In this document: piece by piece, positions 34,143-42,896 of the stretch
Layout of the letters: every line of letters starts with the position of its first letter
Numbering within the stretch: the stretch's first letter is position 1
NCBI GenBank assembly: GCA_017432445.1
Contig: JAFRJC010000122.1
Coordinates: 1 to 47,169 of the forward strand
DNA from: Eggerthellaceae bacterium
GTDB lineage: Bacteria; Actinomycetota; Coriobacteriia; Coriobacteriales; Eggerthellaceae
Length of the DNA stretch: 47,169 bases
Direction: 5' to 3'
Notes under the pieces: model-generated
Told to the model about the DNA's origin: nothing
The model's input: only the letters and a program-made list of their open reading frames with translations
The model's database searches: none
Program-made: the position numbers and the translations under genes

Positions 34143-34200
34143 TGTCAGCTGACGGAGTTGCCCAGATAGGGGCGCTTCGTGGAACCAAAGGAGATACATC

Positions 34201-34560
34201 ATGGCACGTGTTAAGCGTTCGGTTAACGCCCGCAAGAAGCGTCGTACAACCCTCGAGCGCGCGAAAGGCTACTACGGAGCGAAATCGCGCACCTATACCA
34301 AGGCCAAGGAGCAGGTCCAGCATTCGCTGCAGTACCAGTACCGCGATCGCCGCAACAAGAAGCGCGAGATTCGCAAGCTCTGGATCACCCGCATCAACGC
34401 TGGCGCCCGCGTCAACGGCATGTCCTACTCGGTCTTCATGAACGGCCTGAAGAAGGCTGGCGTCGAGCTCGACCGCAAGGTCCTCTCCGACATGGCCATC
34501 AACGATCCGGCTGCCTTCGCCCAGCTGGTCGAGATCGCCCGCAAGGCGCTCGCTGCGTAA
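34201..34560 (+). CDS. rplT: Ribosomal protein bL20
   Basis: A 119-residue bL20 with typical '[20 protein letters not shown]' start and '[20 protein letters not shown]' core. It binds 23S rRNA early in 50S assembly; in other bacteria it represses this operon through the leader. AAAGGAG precedes the ATG. Last gene of the operon. Confidence 0.98.
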   Translation: MARVKRSVNARKKRRTTLERAKGYYGAKSRTYTKAKEQVQHSLQYQYRDRRNKKREIRKLWITRINAGARVNGMSYSVFMNGLKKAGVELDRKVLSDMAINDPAAFAQLVEIARKALAA

Positions 34561-34586
34561 GCATCACGCGCATAACGATTCGCACG

Positions 34587-34625
34587 CGCCCCGCTGCATC
34601 ATATGAGCAGCGGGGCGATTTCTAT
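34587..34625 (+). terminator. Terminator of the infC-rpmI-rplT operon
   Basis: CGCCCCGCTGC and GCAGCGGGGCG form a perfect 11-bp stem with a 9-nt loop, followed by ATTTCTATT. Confidence 0.9.
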
Positions 34626-34722
34626 TGCGAGCATGGGCTAGGAGATTGGCGATTGACGATGCGGCGCCAGGCATTGAAAGTATCCCGTTGCAGGCCGATT
34701 GACCGTTCCATCGAAAATTCAC

Positions 34723-34751
34723 TTGCCAAGCCACCCATGTTCTGCAATACT
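34723..34751 (+). promoter_or_regulatory. Putative tRNA-Glu promoter
   Basis: TTGCCA (34723-34728) and AATACT (34746-34751) are spaced by 17 bp, 31 bp before the tRNA. Confidence 0.5.
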
Positions 34752-34782
34752 GTGTTGGCTGTTTTGCGGCAGCAACGCAAAG

Positions 34783-34857
34783 GTCCCCATAGTCTAGAGG
34801 TCAGGACGCGGCCCTTTCAAGGCTGAGACACGAGTTCGATTCTCGTTGGGGGCACCA
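34783..34857 (+). tRNA. tRNA-Glu (anticodon UUC)
   Basis: A 75-nt cloverleaf: acceptor GTCCCCA pairs with TGGGGGC (one G-T), the anticodon loop CTTTCAA sits in a CGGCC/GGCTG stem, T-arm GAGTTCGATTCTC, encoded CCA at 34855-34857. Confidence 0.96.
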
Positions 34858-34866
34858 CAACTCATG

Positions 34867-34889
34867 GCCGTCCTACGGGCGGCTTTTTT
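34867..34889 (+). terminator. Terminator after tRNA-Glu
   Basis: GCCGTCC-TAC-GGGCGGC forms a 7-bp stem (one G-T) with a 3-nt loop, followed by TTTTTT. Confidence 0.9.
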
Positions 34890-34975
34890 CATGCATGCAG
34901 CACGTCTGATCGTGCGGCAAAACGTCATTCAAGTATGCCATTCCTTAGATGACGTTTTGAAAGTTGGGTTGAACG

Positions 34976-36664
34976 ATGGCAAGAACTGGGAATGTGCCCA
35001 TGACTTCATTTAGTGATTTGGGATTATCGGAAAAGGCGCTCTCCGCCGTCGCGCGTATGGGCTACTCAGAGCCCACGCCCGTTCAGGAGCAGGCCATTCC
35101 TCTGGTGCTCGAAGGACATGACATCATCGCGGCAGCGCAGACGGGCACGGGCAAGACGGCGGCATTCGCGCTTCCCGCCATGGACACGCTCGCCCATGCC
35201 GAGCAAGGGTCGGGCCCGCTCATGCTGGTTGTCACGCCCACACGCGAGCTTGCACAGCAAATCGGCGAGGTGGCCGGCCAGGTTGCCTTGTCGACGCGCC
35301 ATCGCATCACCACCGTCGTGGGAGGACTGTCCTACAAGCCCCAGATCGACAAGCTGCGTCGGGGCACCGATATCCTAATCGCCACGCCAGGGCGCCTCAT
35401 CGACCTCATGCAACAGCAGGCGGTGCGTTTGGGCGACGTGCGGGTTCTGGTGCTCGACGAGGCTGATCGCATGCTCGACATGGGCTTTCTGCCCTCGGTG
35501 AAGCAAATTGTGGCAGCTACGCCCACAACGCGGCAGACGCTTCTCTTCTCGGCGACCATCGACAAATCCATCATGAGCATCGTCGGCTCCATGCTTCGCG
35601 ATCCCAAGACTGTCGAGATTGCGCGCAAAGGGGATGTCGCCGAGACGGTCGAGCATTTCATCATCCGCGCACCCCAGTCAGTGAAGCCGGCCTTGATCAA
35701 GGCAGTGCTGGCCGAGAAAGGCGCGAATCGCGTCATCGTGTTCGCGCGCACGCGCAGCCGCGCCGACTCGACCTGTCGGCGTTTGCGCAAGGCAGGCTAT
35801 GCCGTCGAGGCGATTCATTCAGATCGCAAGCAGAACCAACGCCGCCGTGCGCTTGAAAGCTTCGCTTCCGGGGCGGTGAACATCATCACCGCAACTGATG
35901 TGCTCGCGCGGGGAATCGACGTCGAGCAGGTTGATTACGTCGTGAACTACGACATTCCCGAACAGGCTGAAGACTACATCCATCGCATCGGGAGAACGGG
36001 GCGTGCGGGAAAGGGCGGTTTTGCCATCACGTTCGTCACACCCGAAAACAATGCGGAGCTGCGGGCAATTGAGCGTCTGGTGAAGAAGCCCATTCCCGAG
36101 ATGAAGCTTTTGGATTTCGACATCGCACAGGCCGAGGCCGACGCGGCAGAAGCTGCCATCCTCGCCCAATCCAAGCGCGATCCCGAGGTCAACAAGGTAA
36201 GGCGGCAGTTGGGCAGCGAGAAGCAACAGAAGGCCGAGGCAGCCGAGGCGAAGCAGGCGTCCAAGGGTGTGAGCTCCCGCAAACCCAAGGCGATGTCTAA
36301 ATCCAAGGCAGCGGCAAAACCCAAAGCAACAGCCAAACCCAGGGTGAAGCCTAAACCGAAGACGGCCGTAAAATCCATAACGACGTCCAAGTCCAAGGTG
36401 GCGTCTGAGCGAAATCCGGCATCCGAACCCGAAGCGATGTCCAGGCGCAAGGCGACGTCCAAACCGAAAGCTGCTCCCAAATCCAAGCCGATGCCCAAGG
36501 AAAAGCCAGTAGCAGCAAATACCGCGCGCAAAGCGAAACCCAGTCGTGCGGAAAAGCCTGCAAGGCCAGTTCGCTCGTCGAAGGACTCAACAGATTTTCG
36601 CCCCGGCCGTTCCCGTCGGGCGGAGGTCGAGCGCTCGCGGGCCCGTTCTAAAAAGCGTCGTTAG
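34976..36664 (+). CDS. DEAD-box RNA helicase (RhlE-like) with long basic tail
   Basis: A 562-residue ATP-dependent RNA helicase. Motifs: Q-motif region 'GYSEPTPVQEQAI' (29-41), AQTGTGKT (54-61), PTREL (88-92), TPGR (137-140), DEAD (161-164), SAT (192-194), and HRIGRTGRAG near 340. After the two RecA folds (to about 375) comes a low-complexity tail of about 140 residues made of Lys/Ala/Pro/Ser repeats ('SKSKAAAKPKATAKP'), probably a disordered RNA-binding extension for rRNA or cold-shock work. The ATG at 34976 and the one at 35000 are both possible; neither has a strong ribosome-binding site. Confidence 0.94.
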   Translation: MARTGNVPMTSFSDLGLSEKALSAVARMGYSEPTPVQEQAIPLVLEGHDIIAAAQTGTGKTAAFALPAMDTLAHAEQGSGPLMLVVTPTRELAQQIGEVAGQVALSTRHRITTVVGGLSYKPQIDKLRRGTDILIATPGRLIDLMQQQAVRLGDVRVLVLDEADRMLDMGFLPSVKQIVAATPTTRQTLLFSATIDKSIMSIVGSMLRDPKTVEIARKGDVAETVEHFIIRAPQSVKPALIKAVLAEKGANRVIVFARTRSRADSTCRRLRKAGYAVEAIHSDRKQNQRRRALESFASGAVNIITATDVLARGIDVEQVDYVVNYDIPEQAEDYIHRIGRTGRAGKGGFAITFVTPENNAELRAIERLVKKPIPEMKLLDFDIAQAEADAAEAAILAQSKRDPEVNKVRRQLGSEKQQKAEAAEAKQASKGVSSRKPKAMSKSKAAAKPKATAKPRVKPKPKTAVKSITTSKSKVASERNPASEPEAMSRRKATSKPKAAPKSKPMPKEKPVAANTARKAKPSRAEKPARPVRSSKDSTDFRPGRSRRAEVERSRARSKKRR

Positions 36665-37074
36665 AACCTGTTGGGTTACGGGCGATGCAATCGCTTGCCC
36701 AAGCAGCCAAAAGCAACCTCTCTTTATTGCGCCCGGCAATCCTGTGACATGGTGCGCCTTGAGGGTTTTGATTGGAAATTACCCGAAACGACAATTGGGC
36801 CGATCCGCGACGTGTGCTACAGTTGAAGGGGGAGCCACGGATTCGCCAGGCTTGACCAGAGCAGAGACGACAGCGGCTCCCCTGCTTGATGGTATCAATG
36901 ATTCCCTCTTTGGCCGCTCATAACGCGAGAATTGGTCATATTTATGATTTCTGACTAAGATTGGCCAAATTTTGTAATCGCGCGGTTCCAGTTTCTGCCT
37001 TGGTTTCGTTTAGCACGACACGATTCCTCCACAATTGGAGTGACGAACGCATGAAGTTGATGCTCGATTGCAGC
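36665..37074. other. Intergenic region between helicase and methyltransferase genes
   Basis: No supported protein gene in 410 bp. It holds the promoter-hairpin unit at 36795-36882 and a TTTGGCC...GGCCAAA pair (about 36910 and 36962). Confidence 0.5.
36795..36882 (+). ncRNA. Candidate small RNA with its own promoter
   Basis: TTGGGC (36795-36800) and TACAGT (36818-36823) are 17 bp apart. Starting 6 bp later, GGGGAGCC (36829-36836) pairs perfectly with GGCTCCCC (36875-36882), closing a 38-nt interior. No reading frame in it is credible. No known RNA family was recognised; no T-rich terminator follows immediately, so the 3' end is unclear. Confidence 0.4.
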
Positions 37075-38469
37075 CTATGCCGGCTCGAAGAAGCTTGCGA
37101 TTTCCACGTGATAGGTTTGCGGGAACATGTCGAGCGGCTTGGCGGTAATGAGCCTATAGCCCTGTCCTTCAAGACGTGCCACATCGCGTGCCCAGGTTGA
37201 GGGGTTGCAACTTATATAGGCTACCCTGCCTGGCTTTGCGGCGGCGATGTCGCCGATGACGCTTTCCGCCAGTCCCGAGCGCGGAGGGTCTACCACCAGG
37301 GCGTCGAGCTCGCCGAGCATCTCGAGCTCGCGTGCTGCGTCTCCGCCTACGATTTCGATGTCAACCCCGTTTTCTTCGGCGTTCACGCGTAGGTCGCGTA
37401 CGGAGGAGCCGGCTGACTCGACGGCGACGACCTCGGCTCCGGCGAGGGCCAACGGTACCGAGAAAGTGCCGCCACCTGCATACAGATCGGCCACGTAGGC
37501 GCCGTTCACATCGCCCAAGCCTTCGAGCACGATGTTGATGAGTTTCGCAGCCTGTGCTGTGTTCACTTGGAAGAACGAAGGGGCCTGGGTGGCGAATTCC
37601 ACTTCGCCAATCCGTTCGCGCCAGCGTCCGTGTCCGTCGAGAACCTCGACGCCCTTGATCTTGCGTGCCTTCCCTGGTTCGGCGAGAACGCGGATGATGC
37701 CCGTGGGCTTGCAGGCCGATGCTATCGTCTTCGCGAACAGCGCGCGCGGAAACGGGCCAGGCTTGGTCCACAGGGCCACTTCCAGGGCACCAGTTGCCAG
37801 GCTGTGGCGCACTCCGATACGGTAGATACCAAGGTCCCTGGACCCCTGCGCGTAGCGTATGGCGCCGCACAGCGCTTTGGGAGCTTTCTCGATTTGCTTG
37901 TGAGGTAGTTTCGACGAGTCGGCGGCAATCAGCTCATCGGAGCCCTCTTTGTGAAAGCCCGCTATGAAGCGGCCTTCCTCGTCATTGCCGCATGCTATCT
38001 CGAGCTTGTTGCGATAACCCCATTCGCGCTTGTTGGGGACGCAGGGTTCGACGAGAGATTCGGCGCGTTCCGTTTCGAGCTTCGCGGTTCGAACCAGGGC
38101 GTCCACGACGTTGGCTCTTTTGGCGTCAAGCTGGGTTTCGTAGCTCAGGTGCTGCCACGGCGCCGTGCCGCAGAGCAGATCGGTGGGAGAGGCGGGATTC
38201 ACGCGTCTAGGCGAAGCCTCGACGAGCTTGGCGATGCGGCCACGGGCGAATGTCTTCCGATCTTCGAACACCTCGACTTCGGCGACGTCGTCGGGTGCTG
38301 CGCCTTCCACGAACACGATCTTGCCGTTGGGAAGGTGGCCGACAGCCTCCGGGCTGTACGCCATGCGTTCGATTCGTACCGTGTGCAGGGATGTAGAGTC
38401 GACGTCGTCGACATAATTCAGAGCGCCGATGCCGATGGCTACGTCCCTTGCCTTCTTCCGCGCGTTCAT
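37075..38469 (-). CDS. RlmD/TrmA-family RNA (uracil-5-)-methyltransferase
   Basis: A 464-residue SAM-dependent methyltransferase: N-terminal TRAM-like domain (about 27-85), central region, and C-terminal Rossmann domain with FFQVN, VADLYAGGGTFSVPL, VVDPPRSGL, the catalytic Cys421 in YISCNPSTWARD and the base Glu456 in HVE. It likely makes m5U in 23S rRNA, at U1939 or U747, by analogy with RlmCD. The four-Cys Fe-S motif of Escherichia coli RlmD is incomplete: Cys100 in 'LLCGTAPWQH' stands where CGGCxxQH is usual. The ATG at 38469 is the only sensible start. Confidence 0.9.
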   Translation of the reverse strand: MNARKKARDVAIGIGALNYVDDVDSTSLHTVRIERMAYSPEAVGHLPNGKIVFVEGAAPDDVAEVEVFEDRKTFARGRIAKLVEASPRRVNPASPTDLLCGTAPWQHLSYETQLDAKRANVVDALVRTAKLETERAESLVEPCVPNKREWGYRNKLEIACGNDEEGRFIAGFHKEGSDELIAADSSKLPHKQIEKAPKALCGAIRYAQGSRDLGIYRIGVRHSLATGALEVALWTKPGPFPRALFAKTIASACKPTGIIRVLAEPGKARKIKGVEVLDGHGRWRERIGEVEFATQAPSFFQVNTAQAAKLINIVLEGLGDVNGAYVADLYAGGGTFSVPLALAGAEVVAVESAGSSVRDLRVNAEENGVDIEIVGGDAARELEMLGELDALVVDPPRSGLAESVIGDIAAAKPGRVAYISCNPSTWARDVARLEGQGYRLITAKPLDMFPQTYHVEIASFFEPA

Positions 38470-38535
38470 GAACTGTGAATCCTTTGTCCTCAGTGCTTAA
38501 GCCCTTTCCATCATAGCGTATAATTCACTCGCTTG

Positions 38536-38612
38536 GTCCCCTTAGCTCAGCTGGATAGAGCGTCTGCCTCCGGAGCAGAAGGCCGTGGGTTCGAATCCCG
38601 CAGGGGACGCCA
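38536..38612 (+). tRNA. tRNA-Arg (anticodon CCG)
   Basis: A 77-nt cloverleaf: acceptor GTCCCCT pairs with AGGGGAC, the anticodon loop CTCCGGA sits in a TCTGC/GCAGA stem, T-arm GGGTTCGAATCCC, encoded CCA at 38610-38612. Confidence 0.96.
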
Positions 38613-38625
38613 GAGCGCAATCCGG

Positions 38626-38641
38626 CCCCGCTACGGCGGGG
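38626..38641. terminator. Hairpin after tRNA-Arg
   Basis: CCCCGC-TACG-GCGGGG forms a 6-bp stem, followed by TCGTTTC. It probably ends the tRNA transcript. Confidence 0.6.
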
Positions 38642-38681
38642 TCGTTTCATGCCCACCCACGTTGCAGGGGTTTGCTCGTTT

Positions 38682-39050
38682 TCAATTTCTCTTTTCCTCG
38701 CCGATGCGGGCGTGTAGGGCAAGAACGTAGCTTTCCGCGTCGTCCTTGAACGAAACGCACAGACGCTCGCCGAACAAGCGCTTGTGGGGACAGCCACCTA
38801 CGCACATTGGGAGCCACATGCACTCGCGGCACTCCTCGTCAGGCACGGGACTGGCAGTATTCAGATACATCGTCAGGCTGTCGGGTTTGGACGCTGTGGC
38901 GAATGGGTCGGCAGGATCCCAGTCATGTGCGGTGCCGAAGGACATCCAAGGCTTGTCGATGGCTTCCCAGCATTTCTGCAAATTGCCTTTGTCGTCAATG
39001 CCGACTGACCATATGATATGAGCGCCGCAATAATGGCCACGGCCTTTGCT
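38682..39050 (-). pseudogene. Radical SAM/SPASM-domain protein, C-terminal fragment
   Basis: The frame carries a SPASM-type cluster domain: 'HYCGAHIIWSVGIDDKGNLQKC' with two Cys, then C-x2-C-x5-C-x3-C-x9-C in 'ECRECMWLPMCVGGCPHKRLF...C'. This is the C-terminal 110-120 residues of a peptide- or protein-modifying radical SAM enzyme. The SAM-binding barrel with CxxxCxxC is missing: beyond about 39050 the frame (to 39119) is merely antisense to the aminotransferase fragment. No ribosome-binding site is found. It looks like a remnant cut by a rearrangement. Confidence 0.75.
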
Positions 39051-39969
39051 GAACAGGGAATGGATGCTGTTCTCGCCCGGCGTGGTGCCGGCCATCAACA
39101 ACGCCATCCAGGCGTTCACCGACGAGGGCGATGGCGTGATTATCCAATCGCCGGTGTACTATCCGTTCGAAGCCGCCGTCACAAGCACGCGCCGCGAGCT
39201 GAGGAACAATCAGCTTTTGGAGCGAAGCGGTCGTTACGAGATGAATTACAATCAGCTCGAAGAGCTCGCCGCAGACCCTGCGACCAAGATGATCGTGATG
39301 AGCAGCCCGCATAATCCGGTTGGGCGCGTGTGGAGCCGCGAGGAGCTGGAGAAGGCCTTCGAGATTTGCGCTCGTCACGATGTGCTCGTGTTCTGCGACG
39401 AGATCCATGCCGATATCGTCATGCCAGGGCATCGCATGTTTACCGCCGGGCTTTTGGAGAAGCACCACGACCGCTTGATTTTAGCCCATGCAGCCTCGAA
39501 GAGCTTCAACCTTGCAGGCCTCACGACCTCGCTCATCACGGTTCCCAATCCTGATTTGCGCGATAGGCTTGCAAAGAAGCTGTTCGAGAACCGCCTTCCG
39601 GAAAGCAACACCTTCGGTCCTATCGCCGGCGCCACCGCTTACGATCACGGCGATGATTACATCGACGAGCTGGTGCGCTATATCCAAGACAACGTTTGCT
39701 TCGCTCAAAAATGGCTGGCTGAACATCTTCCCAAGGTCAAGATCGTGCCGCTTGAGGGCACGTATCTCGTGTGGATGGATTTCCGCGCTGTTGGATTGCC
39801 CGAAGAGGACCTCTACCACCTGGTCATAGAGCAGGCCAAAGTCGTGGGGGATATCGGTCGCTGGTTCGGTCCAGGCGGCGAAGGCTTCATGCGCTTCAAT
39901 TTCGCGTGTCCCCGCGTAAGGATCGAGGAGTTCCTCGTCCGCCTGGCCTCGCAGCTTGCGGGCAAATAG
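39046..39969 (+). pseudogene. MalY/PatB-type PLP aminotransferase (cystathionine beta-lyase-like), N-terminally truncated
   Basis: The 307-codon frame begins at what is normally near residue 80-85 of a roughly 390-residue fold-type I enzyme ('REWMLFSPGVVPAINNAIQAF'). The PLP site is intact: Asn90 in SPHNPVGRVW, Asp118 in CDEIHADI and Lys152 in HAASKSFNLAGL. The C-terminus is complete. MalY/PatB enzymes cleave cystathionine or cysteine conjugates and some act as regulators. Without the N-terminal arm, activity is doubtful; upstream DNA belongs to the oppositely oriented SPASM fragment. It could still be translated from the ATG at 39046. Confidence 0.75.
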
Positions 39970-39972
39970 CGC

Positions 39973-41259
39973 CTATCGGCACCAACGCTTGTCGGCGGCG
40001 GGGTAGGTCAGCCGCGCGACGCCGATGGAAGCGATGATGAACGCCATGACGAACACGAGCGTCGTTGTGAATCCGAACAGGTCGTTCGTGACGCCCCACA
40101 AGACGGCGGCAATTCCGATGCTGATGTCCAGCAAGAGGAAAAACAGCGCGTTTGCGGCGCCCCACCTCTCAGGCGGGGAATTCTTCACGGAGACCGCCTG
40201 GTTGACAGGTGCCACGATGCCGAGGCAAAGCCCGTAGGGCACGCCGGCGAAGTAGAACAAGCCGTTGCGGAGCCCCTCGTCAATATCCGGTTGTCCAACA
40301 GCTATCAGCGTGAGGCAGAACGCGACACCGGCGAGTGCGGCGATAGTGTGCAGCTTGAACGCCGGCGTTCGATCCATGAATGACCGGGATGCGAGCCTGA
40401 TGACAATCATGATCACGGCGGATACGGTGTAAAACGTTCCTGCTATGGGAACTCCGAGCGTCGTGCCGAACAACCCCGTGAAGAAGATGCCGAACCCGAA
40501 CGTGGGGGCGATGACCATGTTGGGCAAGGCGCCCGAAAGGGCTTTCGGCTCGAACACGCTGTTCAGCCAGCGCTTTCGGGTTTGGGCAGTCTCGCCGTCA
40601 TGCTCATCGGGGGCCTCCATGCGCCGCTCGACGAGCCGACGATACGTTGCCGTCTCGGGCAGCCGTTCGACGTTTTTCTCGTAACGGCAGAAAAACGATA
40701 TCAAGAAGACGGCAGCTGCGAAGACGCTCAATCCTCTATACAGGTTTTCCGATGGTTCGGTCGATACGAGGAAGATGGCGAGCGCCGGTCCGATTGACAT
40801 GGCAATGGCCTGGCCGAGCCCGTAGTAACCGATGCCTTCGCCCAGGCGCTCGATGGGTAGTACATCGGCTGCCGCCGTTGCAGAAGCGGTTGTGACGGCG
40901 GCGAACCCGATTCCCTGGAGAAGCCGCCAGAGCACGAAGAGGTCGAGATCGGTGAACAGTGCTGCGCCGAGCGTGCCGCAGAGCACGATGACGCCGCCTA
41001 TGGTGATGACGATGATGCGACCCTTGGCGTCGACGATTGGGCCGCAGACGATGCGCCCAACTGCTGCAGCTACGGAGAACGCTGCTGCGCCGATGCCTGC
41101 AAGCGTTGCCGTGGCACCGCGTTGAGCCAGGTAAACCGACGTGCCCGCGTTCAGGCCCTGCCCGACGCAGAAGCAGCACAGCGTCATGACCACGATGCCG
41201 ACGAACACCGGTGTCCAGAGCTTGGGTTGCTGTGCGTTGTTTTCCCTTTGATGAGGCAT
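39973..41259 (-). CDS. MFS transporter
   Basis: A 428-residue major facilitator with about 12 membrane helices and the loop 'VGRIVCGPIVDAKGRIIVITIGG' after helix 2. Central charged loop 'RRLVERRMEAPDEHDGETAQ'. It resembles drug/metabolite exporters of the YfcJ or staphyloferrin type, but the substrate is not readable. Start: the ATG at 41259 is the first that fits; the minus strand has TACAAT 7 bp before it, so the mRNA may be leaderless. An upstream in-frame ATG at 41355 would add an implausible Arg/Pro-rich extension. It is convergent with the truncated aminotransferase, 3 bp apart. Confidence 0.88.
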   Translation of the reverse strand: MPHQRENNAQQPKLWTPVFVGIVVMTLCCFCVGQGLNAGTSVYLAQRGATATLAGIGAAAFSVAAAVGRIVCGPIVDAKGRIIVITIGGVIVLCGTLGAALFTDLDLFVLWRLLQGIGFAAVTTASATAAADVLPIERLGEGIGYYGLGQAIAMSIGPALAIFLVSTEPSENLYRGLSVFAAAVFLISFFCRYEKNVERLPETATYRRLVERRMEAPDEHDGETAQTRKRWLNSVFEPKALSGALPNMVIAPTFGFGIFFTGLFGTTLGVPIAGTFYTVSAVIMIVIRLASRSFMDRTPAFKLHTIAALAGVAFCLTLIAVGQPDIDEGLRNGLFYFAGVPYGLCLGIVAPVNQAVSVKNSPPERWGAANALFFLLLDISIGIAAVLWGVTNDLFGFTTTLVFVMAFIIASIGVARLTYPAADKRWCR

Positions 41260-41362
41260 GCGTGGAATTGTACCGCAAGGGCGAGACAGGCGTCTTGGAG
41301 GAAAGCTCCGTTGCCGATCAGTCACCCTGGAGATAGCGATCGGCAGATATCCCATTCCGTCC

Positions 41363-42868
41363 TTAGGAAACGACAGCCTGCTCCACTGCCGTTTCGGGTT
41401 CTTGGATATCGACAGCCTGGTCGGCCGGGATCTGTTCTTCTGCGTCTACGGGCTGTTCCGCATCGACGCTCTCTGTTGCTTCGGGCTGTTCCGCTTCGGT
41501 GTCGTCGTCCGCATCCTTTTTCTTCTTGTGCTTCTTTTCCTTGGGCACGACGGTATGGTCGGTGAAGGCCATGCGGATGTCATCTCGGCGCAGCCAGTGA
41601 GCCAGGGCCGAGTTCTCGTTGTTGACCATGAGCGTGAGCGCCATGCCGAGCACGATAGGCAAGTAGAACGTGAAGAAACGCCAGATGAACGTGGAGAGCG
41701 CGACGATCGAGGCGTCTCCGTACACGTAGTTGAAGAACGTGATGTAGCTGGCCTCCGATGCCCCGATGGCGCCCGGCAGGGGCACGAACGAGGCGATGAG
41801 ATACACGAACGCCTGGCACGACACGACGGTGAAGTAGTCATTAGCTTCCAAACCGAAGCCGGCGAAGATGACCCATGAGAGCGAGAAGTACACGGTGAGC
41901 TGCACGAAGGTGACGAGCGAGACTTTGATGAGGACCTTCGGACGCTTCAGAAGGAATCGGATGCCCGCATACGATTCCTCCAGCGACTGCGTGGCGTTCG
42001 CGAGCGTCTCGTCAGGCTGCTTGAGGATGCCGATGCGCCCGAGCAGCTTGATGACCCAGCGCGTGGTCTTGATGATGGCGCCCTTGGCGAAGGCAAGCGA
42101 GAACAGCATCGCGATGAGCACGAAGCCCCCGAAGAACCCGATGGCCACCAGGTACATGATGGGTCTTAAGTCTTGCGTGAAGTAGTTGAAGCGCAGGATG
42201 AGCACGATGACGGCATAAACGGTCATCGTGAGCTGATAGACGATGAACCTGCACAGCAGCATGGGCATGGCATGCTCGACGGGCAAGCCGAATCGCGAGT
42301 AGTAATAGGCCTGCATGGGCTGGCCACCGCTGGACAGCGGCGTGATGCAGTTGAAGTACTGTCCGATGACAGTGACTATGTTCGTCTTCACGAACGAGAA
42401 TCCTGCGAACAGCTCGTTGCAGATCAGCTGCATACTCGCAGATTCCAGCACCCAGTAAATAATGATGCCTATGAGCGCGAGCAGCAAGAACGCGTAGTTG
42501 AACGACGTGAAGGCGTTGAGGGTTTGCTCGCCTTCGCCGGCGATGAACAGGTAGCCGAAGAGGACGACGAAGGCCAATGCGCACAAGGCGATGTTGAGCT
42601 TGCGTCCCATGGAGTGAGCGGTACCCTTGTCCGGCAACGTGGGTTCCTCGACGATCGCGGAGAGGTTGATGTCGGTCAGGTCGATTTTCGCACCTGATTC
42701 CGCGACGTCGATGTCGTCGGCAGATAACGAGTGCATCCAGTGGTCGGCGTCAGCGTATACGGCGTCATCGTCGGAAAGCGTCGCCGAGCTTACGGGGATG
42801 TCCACATCCTCGGCGATGGTTTGGGCGCCGTTCGGCTCATCTGGATCTGTCAGGTGAGCGTCAGTCAT
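41363..42868 (-). CDS. LPG-synthase-TM/UPF0104 flippase-like membrane protein
   Basis: A 501-residue protein: residues 1-90 are acidic and cytoplasmic, about 92-420 contain eight or more membrane helices of the lysylphosphatidylglycerol-synthase transmembrane family ('TVIGQYFNCITPLSSGGQPMQ' ... 'ASFVPLPGAIGASEASYITF'), and 430-501 are a Lys-rich then acidic tail ('PKEKKHKKKKDADDD'). The domain alone, without the aminoacyl-transferase part of MprF, is found in putative lipid flippases. It follows the GT2 gene on the same strand with a 28-bp gap, so the pair may build and flip a glycolipid. GGAAGGAC precedes the ATG. Confidence 0.88.
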   Translation of the reverse strand: MTDAHLTDPDEPNGAQTIAEDVDIPVSSATLSDDDAVYADADHWMHSLSADDIDVAESGAKIDLTDINLSAIVEEPTLPDKGTAHSMGRKLNIALCALAFVVLFGYLFIAGEGEQTLNAFTSFNYAFLLLALIGIIIYWVLESASMQLICNELFAGFSFVKTNIVTVIGQYFNCITPLSSGGQPMQAYYYSRFGLPVEHAMPMLLCRFIVYQLTMTVYAVIVLILRFNYFTQDLRPIMYLVAIGFFGGFVLIAMLFSLAFAKGAIIKTTRWVIKLLGRIGILKQPDETLANATQSLEESYAGIRFLLKRPKVLIKVSLVTFVQLTVYFSLSWVIFAGFGLEANDYFTVVSCQAFVYLIASFVPLPGAIGASEASYITFFNYVYGDASIVALSTFIWRFFTFYLPIVLGMALTLMVNNENSALAHWLRRDDIRMAFTDHTVVPKEKKHKKKKDADDDTEAEQPEATESVDAEQPVDAEEQIPADQAVDIQEPETAVEQAVVS

Positions 42869-42896
42869 GATGTCCTTCCGAGCTAACGCCTACGCG

